From contig NC_054706.1 in assembly GCF_016097555.1 (NCBI RefSeq), forward strand, positions 51,753,663 through 51,817,662: a stretch of DNA of 64,000 nucleotides. Reading direction: 5' to 3'. Below the pieces are notes generated by a model. It searched no databases. It had not been told where the DNA came from and worked only from the letters and a program-made list of their open reading frames with translations. Shown here in pieces: positions 1 through 12,100 of this stretch. Position 1 is the stretch's first letter; every line of letters starts with the position of its first letter. A program made the position numbers and the translations under genes. The stretch comes from Gigantopelta aegis (taxonomy: Eukaryota; Mollusca; Gastropoda; Neomphalida; Peltospiridae).

Positions 1-290
1 TGAACATTAGCACTCGAGTTTCAAATGACCAAACATCAATTGTAGTCGCATCCATATCACAATAAACAAAACAAAGAATATAAAAAAATCAACTGATTGA
101 TAATATGATATGCTCAATAAGATAAACCTCAGCACCAGTGTTTCAAACAATCGTTCACCAATCTAGTCACATATCACAGGAACAAAAATAAATAAAACAT
201 ACTGACATATCAACTATATATATATATATACTCCGTAAGATGAGTTTCAAACAGATAATAATCAATGTAATCACATATCAAAGTTAATGC
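1..290. repeat. Degenerate direct repeats of about 110 bp
   Basis: GAGTTTCAAA...CAAT-TAGTCRCATATCAC-like blocks start at about 16, 138 and 241. From 290 to 1099 nothing else is recognised; this is probably intron of DNAJB12. Confidence 0.4.
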
Positions 291-1099
291 ATATTAAATT
301 GCATGCACCACTGAAGCAGTTTAAACACATACAATGACATACATTGATTGCCGCAACTGACCAAATATGAATTATACATGCAAAATATTGACCATGAAAT
401 TTGTAAATAAACACATGATTGTATGCCTTTATACTAAAAATAAGCCTGAAAGCAGAAAAATATAGGTTGTCAAATAAGAGAAATAACTCTACATACAATT
501 CATCAGACAGAACATTAATATTGTACCAACAATAACTTCAGCTCCATATTATTCCAAAGATCATAACAAGTTCACACCATAGAGTTCTAAACATGTTTTC
601 AAGATATGGTTATATTAATTATCATGCAAAACACAAGTTTATGCTTCGTCAGAAAGTGATAAAAATAAAATTATTTGGCAGATAATTCATGGGTTTTTTT
701 TACTGGATGCCACGTTATTGTTTTCAATAGGTGCCGGCATTGACAACTTATAATCTATGGTGCGAAATTGTCCGTCTATGTTACCCAAATTAAATTATTT
801 TGCCGTCTACTTTCAGTCTTGCTGATTCAACTATTTATACAGATGGAAGTATGATGTATGTAGGTCTTTTGCCGTTTACATTTGCTACCCTGCCAATTAC
901 TTCCAAATTCTACTGAAATCACTTGGTTAAACAATTACTGATATCAAGAGTCATAAATGGAATATTGAATACCGGTAAAGGAAAATGTAATGGAATTGGT
1001 CATTTCATTTGTTCTATTTATTTCCTTTATTGTATGACATCCACTTGCTATGCATAATTAAAGTCCCTTGTGAAACACCTTGTTTATTTACTTCAATAG

Positions 1100-4000
1100 A
1101 CCTCCTGTCAGAGCTGCAAGGTAAAGATGCCAGTTCAAACAATACGAGCAGTTCCAGCAGAGGAACTAAAGATAGTGAAACGAAAGATCCTGATGGAATG
1201 AGAAAAAGGAAGGGCAGTTTCAGCAGAGAATTTAAAAATTCTAACAAGGAAAACGAACCAGACAACTTCACAGATGAACAGGTTAATCAAGTCAAAAGGT
1301 GAGTGTTAATATAATTATTGCTCAGTAAGAAGTGCTCTAGTGATGTTATTAAATAAAACAAACTTTATGCTCAGTAAAAAGTACTCTAGTGGTGTCATTA
1401 AATAAAACAAACTTTATGCTCAGTAAAAAGTACTCTAGTGGTGTCATTAAATAAAACAAACTTTGCTCAGTAAAACAAATATAATTTCAGAAAAGATATT
1501 TAAAAATGAAAACACAAAACCTCTAAGCTGGTTGGTAATTGAAAAAAGATTTAATGTACATGAAGTATTAGGAGTATTGTTTAAACCACTAATATTGATA
1601 GCCCTCAATGGAATTTCCCCAGATTTATTTTATTTTTCCCATGACGCTGATATTTATTTTACAGGTCTGGGTTTGCCTCTGCGGTTTTTCCTCTCTGGCT
1701 ACCCCCCCATGGGTAAAATTACATTAAAAACGTTTATACAGTTCCCAGGATTTTTCTGTTTATCTTTTCACATCTAAAATTATATAATATGACATAATAT
1801 TGCATAAAATGTTTTACATTTGTACATCATTAAGATTGGTTTAAGTTACAGTTTGGTATTTTAAAAGAGATTTAAACCAGTTAAAATGTTTATATTGTTT
1901 TCAGAATACTGAAGTGTAAAGACTTTTATGCCATCTTGTGTGTTTCGAAAGAAGCCACAGAGATTGAACTTAAGAAAGCCTATAGAAAACTGGCTTTGCA
2001 AATGCATCCAGATAAAAACAAGGCACCAGGCGCTACAGAAGCTTTCAAAGGTAAAACATTTATTTTTATTTCTATTAAATTAATAAGTTGTGCGGGACTT
2101 CTAGATTATGGTAGCCTCACTCCCATGGCTGGTGATATTCAATGTTGGGCTAGTACATAAGTACTATTGCCATGCCCGACGGCTTGTGAATTGGTTTGTG
2201 GTCAAATGATGCTCTCACCCCAAGCCCCCAATGTTAGTGTTTTAAGATGTATCTCCCTCTTTAGGTGACATATCTGATTATTACTATTATTTAGTAAAAT
2301 TGTATTATCTTAAAGTAAAGTAGGGCTAGTAAATTTTTAATTATGGCTAGTACAATTTTAAAATCACTGATCCCATGGCTACTGGATTTGATAAAACTTC
2401 TAGAAGCCCCGATGTAGTGTAAATTCAGTGACAGACATCAGTGAAAAACACACTTAGAGCACACTCCATAAAAGATACAAGTAGATCACACAAACAAGAC
2501 ACTTCTGATTGAACAAGTACACCAAGGACCATTCCACAAATGATCACGTGATCTAACGGTCAAATGTTGCAGTTAAGTCTATTTTGTATCCTGCCCCCAC
2601 CCCAACCCCCAATGTTAGTGTTTTTAAGCTCTGTCTCCTTCTTTAGGTGACATATATTATTTAATAAAATTGTATTAACTTAAAAGTAAAGTAGGGCTAG
2701 TGAAATTTTAATCGTGACTAGTAAATGTTTAAAATCATTGATCCTATGGCTAGTGGATTTTACAAAAATTCTATAAGCCCTGTTGTGTCTGGTTTTCAGT
2801 TAGTATTTTTTGTTATGCATGGCTGTTAACTGTCCGTCGTGAGACGGATTTCCGTCGTCAGAGAAATTGTGGAAATAATTTTTTCAGTTTTTTTTTTTTT
2901 TTTTAATGAGAATCACTTCGGCCGTTTTCGGTTTCCGTAATGTCAACCTGATCACTTCGGCCGTTTTTTTTGCCCCACTGACCCCCCTTTAGGTACCCAT
3001 CTGATGGGTATAATCTACCATACATTTTGTGGCCGATGAACGGTCCCCATCCCCTAATGTAAATTCCCAATCCAATATTAAACCTTTTCCCAATTACGAC
3101 CCAACAGTTTCCCAATAAAGATTCCCAAAGTTGCTCTTACCGCGGATACTTGAACTCATAATTATTTTTTTAAATTTAGCTAATTGTATATTTAAAAAAA
3201 AAACTGACATCGAACAAGTTTCGTTTTGGTTTTCCGATCGATTACGAACACGTGACGAACAAGTCTGACCTGGATATGCAAATTAGTTTTATCCTGTTTT
3301 GATACAGTCTGTTGTGTCGTAGTTTTTAGTAATAATGCCTACATTGTCTGATATAATACAGTTTTGGTAGAAGAATACAACTTTTTGTTTTAATTCATCC
3401 ACCTGCGTTAACACATATTTGGGATCTATCGCAACACGTCCAATCCGCTATTTACATAGTCCGAACGGACGTAGAAAGTAAAGTTTTGACTTAATGTGCA
3501 CCCTGCACTATCATTTGCTGTGCTATTTTAAGCAGACGATCTTATTTTGTAAAACAGTATGTATACTACTCAAAAGAATTTAAGGGTCAAAAATTTATAA
3601 CCAAATAAGTTTCAGAGTGTATTAGATTGATGATGTAAACTACACCAATTTTTTTATTTATTGTTCCATATTTACAAAAAACCACAAATAAACGTCACTG
3701 TATACAAGAAAGTCACATGACATGCTGTCAAAGTTGAAGGTTGTCAAACATGGATTTTACACATTAGAACATTCGTTTAATAGTGTGAGAATCTACCCCT
3801 GGCGCCAATACACTCGACACATCGTTGCCTCATGCTGTTGATCAGGCATCTGAAGAACTCTTGGGGAATGGCCTGCCACTCTGCCATAAGAAGTTGACCC
3901 AGATCATGAAGGTTGGCCGGAGGGGCATGGTTATCCCGAACTCTCCTGCCTAATTCGTCCCAGGCATGCTCTATTGGGGCCAAGTCAGGCGAATATGCTG

Positions 4001-7000
4001 GCCAATCCATCCTGGTGATACCTTGTTGTCTGAGAAAGTCCGTTACCACCCTGGCGCGGTGGGGTCTGGCATTGTCATCCTGCAGAACTGCCCCGCCGCC
4101 GATCTGCTGAAGGCCTGGGAGAACCAACGGCCGGATAATCTCATTCAGATAGCGGATTCCATTCAGATTGCCATCCAGGGGGGTCCTGTGGTGGATAGAG
4201 ATGCCGCCCCACACCATGACGCTGCCACCACCGAACCGGTGACGTTGTCTAACGTTAACGTCAGCGAAGTGCTCCCCAGGACGTCTGTAGACACGAACCC
4301 GACCGTCGTTGAACTGGAGACTAAACCTGGACTCATCAGTGAACATCACTTGACCCCACTGAACACGTTGCCACCGCAGATGAAGCGTGCACTAGTGACG
4401 TCTGGCCATTCTGTGACATGGTAGGAGTGGTGGTCGAACAGCCTGGCGACGGCAGCGTAGATTATTGGCTCTCAGACGATTGCGTATGGTTTGATCAGAC
4501 ACTCGAGTTCCAGTCGCAGTCCGCAGATTGTCACGTAATCGGCGTGCAGTGGTTGTGCGTTGACGTAGAGCCATATTGGTGATGTAGCGGTCCTCTCTAT
4601 TTGTAGTGCTTCTGGGTCTTCCTGAAAGTGGACGATTTCGAACAGAATTCGTTGCTTAGTACCGTTGCCACAGTCGGCCAACGACACTCTGACTGACACC
4701 AAGTCTCAGAGCAACATTTCTTTTCGTATTGCCATCCTGAAGCCAAGCAATAGCCCTTCCTCGATCTTCGATATTCAGTTGAAGTCGTACCATTGTCGAA
4801 TTTGGAGTGTGCACCGTACACGAACGCAAGCTCCAATTATACGGAAATTCAGCATTGGGAACATGGAATACACGTGCAAAGCGTGCAAATGAAGTGCTTT
4901 GTGAAAAAGCAAGTTATGGGCACTTAGCAGACCTTTCGCTTTCGCCCTAATTTACGTGCAAATGTAAGCATGTTTTCGCCATTAGAACTAGTTGACAGTG
5001 TCAGTGACAGTGGATTTTAATTCATTTATGGGTTGCTTAGACCCACTTTCGTCAAAATGGTACAATACCATGCGTGACATTATGGTCTAGCTAATATAAT
5101 TGACATTCAGAAAATAATGTCGAAAATATCGTCTGACCCTTAAATTCTTTTGAGTAGTATACATATACTCTTCAAAAAAAGAAACGCAAAAGGGTACAAA
5201 TGGGTTATAACTCCGATTTTATGTTTCCTACCGGTTCATGCTTTGTGAATATAAGGTCATTGCATGTCCCAAACACATTCCCACGGTTACATTCGATAAA
5301 ACGCAGCTACTGTACAATAAAGTTCCAAAATGTGAATATTCGCAAAAACGCAGCCACGTGCAAACCATGTCACCACTGCACGTGCGTTGTCTGCACGTGC
5401 AACATGAACACCGACAGTATAAAAGTGCAGGATGTTCGCTTGCCTGGCCTCTGTATCTGGCCGACAGTTGACAATCCAGGACATGCCACGTCTCAGTGAA
5501 CCGCAGAGAAACAATGCCATCGGCCGACTAGATGCAGGCGAATCCAGAACGGCCGTTGCCAGGGCATTCCATGTGTCCCCAAGCACCATCTCCAGACTGT
5601 GGGACCGTTACCAGCAACATGGATCAACACGTGACCTCCCTAGATCCGGTCGACCACGGGTCACTACCCCCGGGCAGGACCGCTACATCTGGGTACGCCA
5701 CTTTCAGGAACGATTGACTACTGCCACCTCCACAGCCGCAGCAATACCAGGTTTGCGCAGGATATCCGACCAGACCGTACGGAACCGCCTATGTGAGGTA
5801 GGAATTCGTGCCAGACGTCCAGTTCGAGGTGTCATCTTAACACCACAACACCGTCGACTCCGACTGCAGTGGTGCCAGATTCATCGACAATGGCCTCAAC
5901 TGCGATGGAGACAGGTGTGGTTCAGTGACGAGTCCCGATTTCTGCTCCGACGTCATGATGGAAGATGTCGCATGTATAGACGTCGTGGTGAACGTTATGC
6001 GGCAAACTGCGTGCAGGAAGTGGACAGATTCGGCGGGGGTAGTGTCATGGTGTGGGCAGCCATCTCACACACTGGCAGAACTGACCTGGTCCACGTGCAG
6101 GGCAACCTGAATGCACAGGGCTACATTGACCAGATCCTCCGGCCACACATCGTTCCAGTTATGGCCAACGCCAACGCAGTGTTCCAACATGACAACGCCA
6201 GGCCTCACACAGCACGTCTCACAACGGCTTTCCTACAGAACAACAACATTAATGTCCTTCCTTGGCCATCGATATCACCGGATTTGAACCCAATTGAGAA
6301 TCTATGGGACGAGTTGGACCGACGCCTCCAACAGCGACAACCACAGCCCCAGACCCTGCCCGAGCTGGCAGCAGCCTTGCAGGCCGAGTGGGCCACCATC
6401 CCCCGGGACGTCATCCGTACTCTGGTTGCTTCAATGGGCAGGCGGTGCCAGGCAGTTGTCAACACACGCGGAGGCCACACCCGGTATTGACTCCAGATGA
6501 CCTTGACCTTGGTGGTGTGTCCTATCACTTACTCACAATGGACTAGAGTGAATTGTGAACAATCGTCGTAATTATCGGACTCACCATTCAATAATTAAAT
6601 CAATTCTCCAAATGTTACGACAATGTGGTTTTGCGTTTCTTCTTTTGAAGAGTATATGTTTCGTACTTTTTTTCAAATATTTCTTCTTCTTTTTTTCTTT
6701 TTTTTTCTTTCTTTTTTTAAAATCATTTTTGGTATGGTTTTTGTAATTGAAAAGACTACAAAAAACGTTACTACAATAGTTGTAAATTAAGTGAAAAAAA
6801 AACCTTTACCTTAAAATTTAAGTCACAACATTTTACTTTTGTTAACAGCCATGGTTATATTATGCTTTGTGTGATAACCTGACACGGTTAGATGTATAGC
6901 AGACTCTAAGACGGCTAATTTATATATAACAGTTTGTTCATCTACGTTTTTTTTCATCAATTTTATTTTTCATTGCAGCCGTCGGTACTGCGTTTGCAGT

Positions 7001-9169
7001 TCTAAGTGACTCATCTAAACGGAAGAGGTATGACACTTACGGTCCGGAAATGGAAGCGCCGTCACGGCGAATGAATCGTGACCACGATTACTCACACGGC
7101 TTTGAAGGTATTGTTTTAGCAGTTAGCAGACCTTTATTACTTACATGTATCTAACTGACTTATTACATAGTTTGCATATTGCAACTGAACCTGTCACAAG
7201 GACTGTTTCAGCTAATTACAATTTTTTTTTACAAAGTGGCTAATAAAAAATTATTTGGCTAATAAAATATTCTTTAAATAATCTATTTTTAAAAATAATC
7301 TTCAAGGAATTATTCTTTAGGATTTTCTTCTTTCTCTGTGTAAAAATAAATCCCTTCGGTATAGACCCCCGATTCCCCCCTTAATTTTAGAAGCTGTTAT
7401 TCCATTAATACAAGTGTTGAATTTTCATTGATGAGTAATTCCACTGATGACTTGGTATTATTTTCACCAAATATACAATTAACGAACCCACTGAAACCTT
7501 TTGAAATAAAACTAGTAGGGCATTGTTATTGTATTAGTATTAAGATGATACTGCAAAACCCCCCAAAACAAATCGGAAACCGCTCAGTACTGTATTATAA
7601 TCATGAAAGCTGTCCCAGCAGGTGGAACCAGCAGAATGTAGTTTAATGGTTATCCAGTCCATGAAGTTTCCTCGCTCAATATATGTGTAGTCCTTAACCA
7701 TGTGTCTGACGCCATATAACCATAGATAAAATGTGTTGAGTGCATTGTTAAATAAAACATTTCTTTCCTTTCTTCAATTTTTATTCACCCATATGACAGA
7801 TTTGAAAACATGTTCTTCAGTTGTGTTCTTTTGCTTACATGTAATGCAGATGGTCCGTAGAAAATGAAAAACTACATGTAGTTATAAAATCACAGATAAA
7901 TTCTAATTTTTTCTGCAACTGATTTTGTTGATGCATGTACAAAAGAGATCAGTCAAATATATGTTAAATTTATATTGAAAAAAACAACCTGTTTAGTCTC
8001 AATACACTTTGTAATATCATCAGTGTTTGTTAAATGATTGAGAAAGTCACTAGCCTCACAGAAGCTTTGTATAGTGCCCTATTTATTATAGTACCGTATT
8101 TTCCAGCTTATTACACGCACTGGTGCATAAACCGCACCCGTTGTTTTTAGACCGAGTTCTGACCTTTGTTCGTACATAAACCGCACCTTTAAATAAGCCG
8201 CAGTTAAAATAAAGCCCTATTTATTATAGTACGGTAATACAGTTGATAATTTCCACTAGCCCAGGCCAAAAATGCATTAGCTGGGACTAAAAGGCTAGTG
8301 GATTTTTCAATCACTGTTTAAATATTTTTGAAATAGATTAATCATAACTGATTTAAAGAAATGTTTGCATGGAAGTGTCAAAGTATTGCATCATTAAATT
8401 GTTTCTGTTTTTAGGTGATATTTCACCAGAGGAATTGTTCAACATGTTCTTTGGTGGTGGCTTTCCTTCAAGTAAGTGATTTTTACCATTTATACCTGTT
8501 TGTAGTAACATGGATTACATTTGCAATATTTGAAATCTCTAATGTGCCAATTTGAAAGAATAATTATATCTATTTTAGTTCTATTTCAAGAATTTGATAA
8601 AATACTTAAACAAGTTTGGGCATGATTTATTCAATTTTCCCAAGGAAATTTTCTAAAATGGTTAAACTTTTTGATAATTGCAGATGGAACTACGAGATAT
8701 CACCAGCGCACCCATCAGACACATCATTTCTCTAGAGATTCACAGCCAGAGGTGAAGTTTATTTTAGTCTTTGATGCACATCTCAGTTTTAAGTTGATGC
8801 CATAATGTCTTGATTTAAATCAGGGCAGGATGTATCTCTAATGTAGAGCTCTTGCTTGAGGTGTAATACATCATAAAATCTGTAGTTTCCCACAGTCCAC
8901 TCATTGGGGGTTTTGTCTCGAACCGGTGCCACACAAATGTCATATTAAAGGCATATATTTGATAGCGACCTGCAAAAAGTAATTCATTTCTTAGACCTGG
9001 CAGGTGAAATAAAAATGCACCTGATTAAAACCACAAAAAATCTGGTCATTTTGCAACAGTGATGTATGTACAATTATCTCATTCTGCTATTTAGCTTGTG
9101 ATTCTGTTATATTAATAATTCCATAAGGCTCTAAAAGACTCCTACTTTTTCACACCATATCCCAATCAA

Positions 9170-9239
<70 letters not shown>

Positions 9240-11379
9240 CCTCCCCCTCTCCCTCCCCCTCTCCCTCTCCCTCCACACACTTGGATGATTGCTATCAAAT
9301 AACCATAGCATAAAGTATTATATATTGAGGTATTTTTAGATAAACATCATTTCTTTATTTTAGTGGTCTGTTCACTAAGTAAACAGCATAAGTAGCAACA
9401 AATTTGCATTTATTTTTCTCAAAACAAACAGGATTTGCTACACATTTTAAAACAAAATCTACATCATTTCTAACAAAAACTGAGATTAGACTCCAATCTG
9501 TAATGATGTCATATACACATGCAGTTTGTGAGGTATTGCTATTATGTTAAAGTCTTAATATGTGAGAGACTTCAGACTCAAATCTTTAATGACATGAATA
9601 CCAACTTGTGTTTGTTGTTGAAGACATTGTGGAAGACTTGTCTAGACTTGAATTTTTTTAAAGTATGAGTTAGGTATTATGTTTATTAAAAACAAAAGAC
9701 AGTGACTCACAATATATCCATTCATGATTTTATTTTTAAATTCTTATGTCTTTATTTAATATTTCAGAGTGGTTACACTTTGTTCCTGCAGTTGACGCCA
9801 ATCCTCCTCCTTGTCCTGTTATCTTTACTCAGCAGTATGTTTGTTAGTGATCCGATATTCAGTCTACAGAGAACGAGGTAAGTGGCTTTAACGAATTCAG
9901 TTTATGACTCCATATCTGAAATGTTGGTGAGCCCATTGGTGGTTCTCACCAGTGCTCTACAACTGGTGTAACAAAGGCTGTGGTATGTACTGTCTTGTCT
10001 GTGGGATATAACAGATCCTTGTAAAACACAGATAATGAGAGGAAACACACTGCCACCAATGCATATAACCGTAGTTTAAATGTGTTAAGTGCATTGTTAA
10101 CTAAAACATTCCTTCTGTATCAGAAAATGTGAATATCGTATCAAAACACATCAGTTTGTTTATTACAGTATCACATAATCAGGGTTGGGAATTGGTGAAC
10201 TGTAAAAAAGAGGAAATCAAAGTTTAATGTAACTTCTGTTTTTGTTGCAGCAAATATTCAGTGGAACGCAAAACGTATAACCTAAAAATCCCCTATTATG
10301 TGAAAGAAGATTTTCGACCTGAGTATAAAGGAGAACTGCGAAGGATAGACAGAATGGTGGAGGAGGAATATACTTCAAATCTTAGGGCAAATTGTTGGAG
10401 AGAAAGAAGTTATAGTAAGTATACTTATGAACAGTGAAGTCTGGTCAAAGCAGCACACTGAATTGTCAGTTAAATAAGTATTATATAAACAAGAAAAAGC
10501 TACATTTAAGTTTCAGTTATTATTTATGATTTTGAACAAAATGTTATGACATAATCAAAGAGTTATGTCTGCAGTAAGCTAAACATTTTATTACATGAGC
10601 CCATGTGATCGTGAAGAAGAAAACATGTAATTTTTCTTGATTTAGCAGTCAAAAATCATAGTGCTAGGAGTTATAAGGCTTGTTTTTTGGCTAATAAAGG
10701 ATTATAAGTAAAATGTCTTTACATTTAATGTTGGATCATGAGGTAATTCTGTGATTAGGATAAAAACACTGATTTTTTACGTACACTTGTTTTACTGAAA
10801 CTTGTTAATTTGTGTGTTAAACTTTGGGGGTAAATTCTCAACATAGCATTTTCCCTAGCTTATTTTAGCATGGTGCAGCACCATACCTCAATAGTCTAGC
10901 GCCATTTTGCCTTTTTTCAGCACCATGCTGCCCTGGGATTTAAACAAGCCTTTTTCAATAATTAATTCTAAAATTGCCTTTATAAAACACTCAGAAAATG
11001 TATTATTAATTAATAAAATATCCCTGTTATATATTTTGTCATTCACATTAATTACATTTATTTTTATATCTATTAATTTTTTGTTTTTAATAAAAAAAAA
11101 AGTGCCCTGAAAATGGTTAAAATGTCCCATAAGTGTTTAATCTACCATGCCTTGTCCAATGTTTGGGGGAAACAATACAACAGTATATAACTTCAGGTAC
11201 CTTTTTAATTAGTAATCATTTTATTATTAAATACTGTAATATATAAGAAAGTGTTTGTTTTATTTGCAGAAGAAAATATGTTATGGAAAGCTAGGAATTA
11301 CGGTGATGCCAAGTTATATCAACGTGCACAAGACTTAGGAACGCCATCCTGTGATCAATTACACCGCATGTATTCATGA
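1100..11379 (+). CDS. DNAJB12: DNAJB12-type ER-membrane J-domain protein, partial at the 5' end
   Basis: Eight exons join in phase: 1100-1298, 1905-2050, 6979-7107, 8415-8471, 8684-8751, 9768-9877, 10251-10414 and 11270-11379 (TGA at 11377). All introns are GT-AG. Exon 2 carries the J domain with the HPD motif ([15 protein letters not shown]), which stimulates Hsp70 ATPase. Exons 4-5 give a GF-type segment ([18 protein letters not shown]). Exon 6 codes one hydrophobic membrane helix ([18 protein letters not shown]). Exons 7-8 match the DUF1977 tail that lies in the ER lumen in this family. The ending ([11 protein letters not shown]) resembles vertebrate DNAJB12 more than DNAJB14. By family knowledge, the protein recruits cytosolic Hsp70 to the ER membrane for quality control of membrane proteins. 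The first exon in the window starts mid-codon, so the N-terminal helical repeat segment is coded upstream of the window. Introns are full of transposons, but every splice site looks intact. Confidence 0.93.
1319..1466 (+). repeat. 49-bp tandem repeat, three copies
   Basis: GCTCAGTAAAAAGTACTCTA followed by a GTGGTGTCATTAAATAAAAC segment occurs three times. The unit resembles the alternative SINE tail seen at 57,535, so it is likely an amplified SINE end. It begins 20 bases after the DNAJB12 exon donor. Confidence 0.8.
2093..2560 (+). repeat. CAGGGCTTCTAGA-family repeat with companion segment
   Basis: It starts GGGACTTCTAGATTATGG and the first unit ends TTCTAGAAGCCCC at 2410, so the ends are short inverted repeats. 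The following 150 bases recur next to the copy at 14.3 kb. This looks like a non-autonomous DNA element; no coding is present. Confidence 0.65.
2561..2782 (+). repeat. Second partial CAGGGCTTCTAGA-family copy
   Basis: It begins at the internal GGTCAAATGTTGCAGTTAAG segment and ends TCTATAAGCCCTG. It directly follows the first copy, as if two elements were joined. Confidence 0.6.
3560..5163 (-). mobile_element. Tc1-type DNA transposon with a nearly intact transposase
   Basis: The ends are perfect inverted repeats of about 30 bases (TGTATACTACTCAAAAG...), with TA at 3558-3559 and 5164-5165. The element is about 1.6 kb and lies in DNAJB12 intron 2, transcribed against that gene. It carries one transposase frame on the minus strand. 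Confidence 0.92.
3777..4793 (-). pseudogene. Tc1-family transposase with two in-frame stops
   Basis: The frame starts at ATG 4793 ([18 protein letters not shown]) and runs 339 codons to the stop at 3777. It has an N-terminal paired helix-turn-helix region and a DDE core: FTDESRF, DDNARPH and [14 protein letters not shown]. The last two acidic residues are 34 apart (DD34E). Two stops lie in frame, TAA at 4658-4656 and TAG at 4394-4392, and no frameshift was seen. The enzyme would cut and paste its own element at TA sites. Few defects suggest a fairly young copy. Confidence 0.88.
5166..6654 (+). mobile_element. Tc1-type DNA transposon, apparently complete
   Basis: Imperfect inverted repeats (TACTCTTCAAAA...GAAACGCAAAA) bound the element, with TA at 5164-5165 and 6655-6656. 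It abuts the previous Tc1 element and shares its right-hand TA. It belongs to a different lineage by terminal repeat and protein. Confidence 0.92.
5483..6490 (+). CDS. Tc1-family DD34E transposase, open frame
   Basis: The frame gives 335 residues from ATG 5483 ([19 protein letters not shown]); an upstream in-frame ATG at 5432 would add 17 residues that do not look conserved. The N-terminal half has two helix-turn-helix blocks ([20 protein letters not shown] and [20 protein letters not shown]). The catalytic core shows [16 protein letters not shown] and [14 protein letters not shown], with exactly 34 residues between the last D and E. It ends in RGGHTRY. No stop or frame break was seen, so it could code a full transposase. 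Whether it is expressed or active cannot be told. It is GC-richer than the flanking intron, as expected for a recent insert. Confidence 0.93.
   Translation: MPRLSEPQRNNAIGRLDAGESRTAVARAFHVSPSTISRLWDRYQQHGSTRDLPRSGRPRVTTPGQDRYIWVRHFQERLTTATSTAAAIPGLRRISDQTVRNRLCEVGIRARRPVRGVILTPQHRRLRLQWCQIHRQWPQLRWRQVWFSDESRFLLRRHDGRCRMYRRRGERYAANCVQEVDRFGGGSVMVWAAISHTGRTDLVHVQGNLNAQGYIDQILRPHIVPVMANANAVFQHDNARPHTARLTTAFLQNNNINVLPWPSISPDLNPIENLWDELDRRLQQRQPQPQTLPELAAALQAEWATIPRDVIRTLVASMGRRCQAVVNTRGGHTRY
7636..7790 (+). mobile_element. SINE common-tail fragment
   Basis: Only the 3' part is present: CATGAAGTTTCCTCGCTC through the CCATATAACC and AAATAAAACATTTCTTTCC tail. It lies in DNAJB12 intron 3. Confidence 0.65.
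8078..8233. repeat. CCCTATTTATTATAGTAC direct repeats around a dispersed element
   Basis: The 18-base text occurs at both ends. Between lies ACCGTATTTTCCAGC and two CATAAACCGCACC blocks, resembling a widespread animal repeat type. It lies in DNAJB12 intron 3. Confidence 0.35.
9171..9237. repeat. (CT)n microsatellite
   Basis: About 33 CT units followed by C-rich imperfect units to about 9272. It lies in DNAJB12 intron 5. Confidence 0.95.
9918..10118 (+). mobile_element. Degraded SINE family A body
   Basis: GAGCCCATTGG, TACAACTGGTGTAACAAAGGC and a GTGCATTGTTAACTAAAACATT tail in order show the family, with many changes. It lies in DNAJB12 intron 6. Confidence 0.5.
10843..11180 (+). repeat. CCCTAGCTTATTTTAGCATGG repeat, copy 1
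   Basis: AGCATGGTGCAGCACCATAC and an AT-rich middle, then ACCATGCCTTGTCCAATG, match 26843-27186 in reverse. It lies in DNAJB12 intron 7 near the last exon. Confidence 0.7.
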
Positions 11380-11719
11380 TAAGATCTGAATGTTCCAATC
11401 AGCCCTGCACCAGGACACGCCCCATCACATTCACGGAAACGCCTCAACCGACAAATACTGTGACACATGCATAAAAACAACCATTGAGAAATATTAAAAT
11501 CATGTATACATGTGGTTTGGTCATAACATCTGATGTGGTTTAGTATCAGATAATCTAGAACATTACAATTAAGCTATTATTAATATTAAGGGTAATGGCT
11601 TGAATTTCAGTTAGCAGTGGCATCTTTGTTTAATGGCTAACCTTGTCACCTTGTGGATGTGTAAATTCCAAAGGTCATGCTTAATTCTGTGTATCTATGT
11701 ATTAACATTAATTTAAAAA

Positions 11720-11730
11720 AATAAAATAAA
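11720..11730 (+). promoter_or_regulatory. Poly(A) signal of the DNAJB12 gene
   Basis: Two overlapping AATAAA hexamers lie about 340 bases after the DNAJB12 stop codon and are the first good signals downstream. Cleavage a little after 11,740 is inferred. Confidence 0.5.
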
Positions 11731-12100
11731 AAGCATGTGTGTTAAAAACACAAATTAATTCTGTAAGATAGACATGATTTTTCTCATTATTTACCATATT
11801 ATTTAATTAAAAAATCTTTGTTGAAAGAAAACTTCTTTTTTTTTTTTATCAGAAACAATAAATGAGAGTAAGTAATCATGTTTTGAAACAGTTATTAAAT
11901 TAAATTTTTTAATGATATCCAGGATTGTGTTGTTATTATTGAAAATGGTAAGAAAGATGCTCAGATGTTTTTGTATAAAGACATTCCATGAACAAGGGCT
12001 GCACATTATGAATCTGGAAAAGTTCCAAACTTGTGTAGCTTACGTATTCACTCTTTGATCAAATCTGAATTACATATTTTAAATAACTCTGATTTATAAC

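Noticed and set aside
5925-6546. Additional frames overlapping the intact Tc1 transposase
   Set aside because: They are alternate-frame shadows in GC-rich coding sequence.
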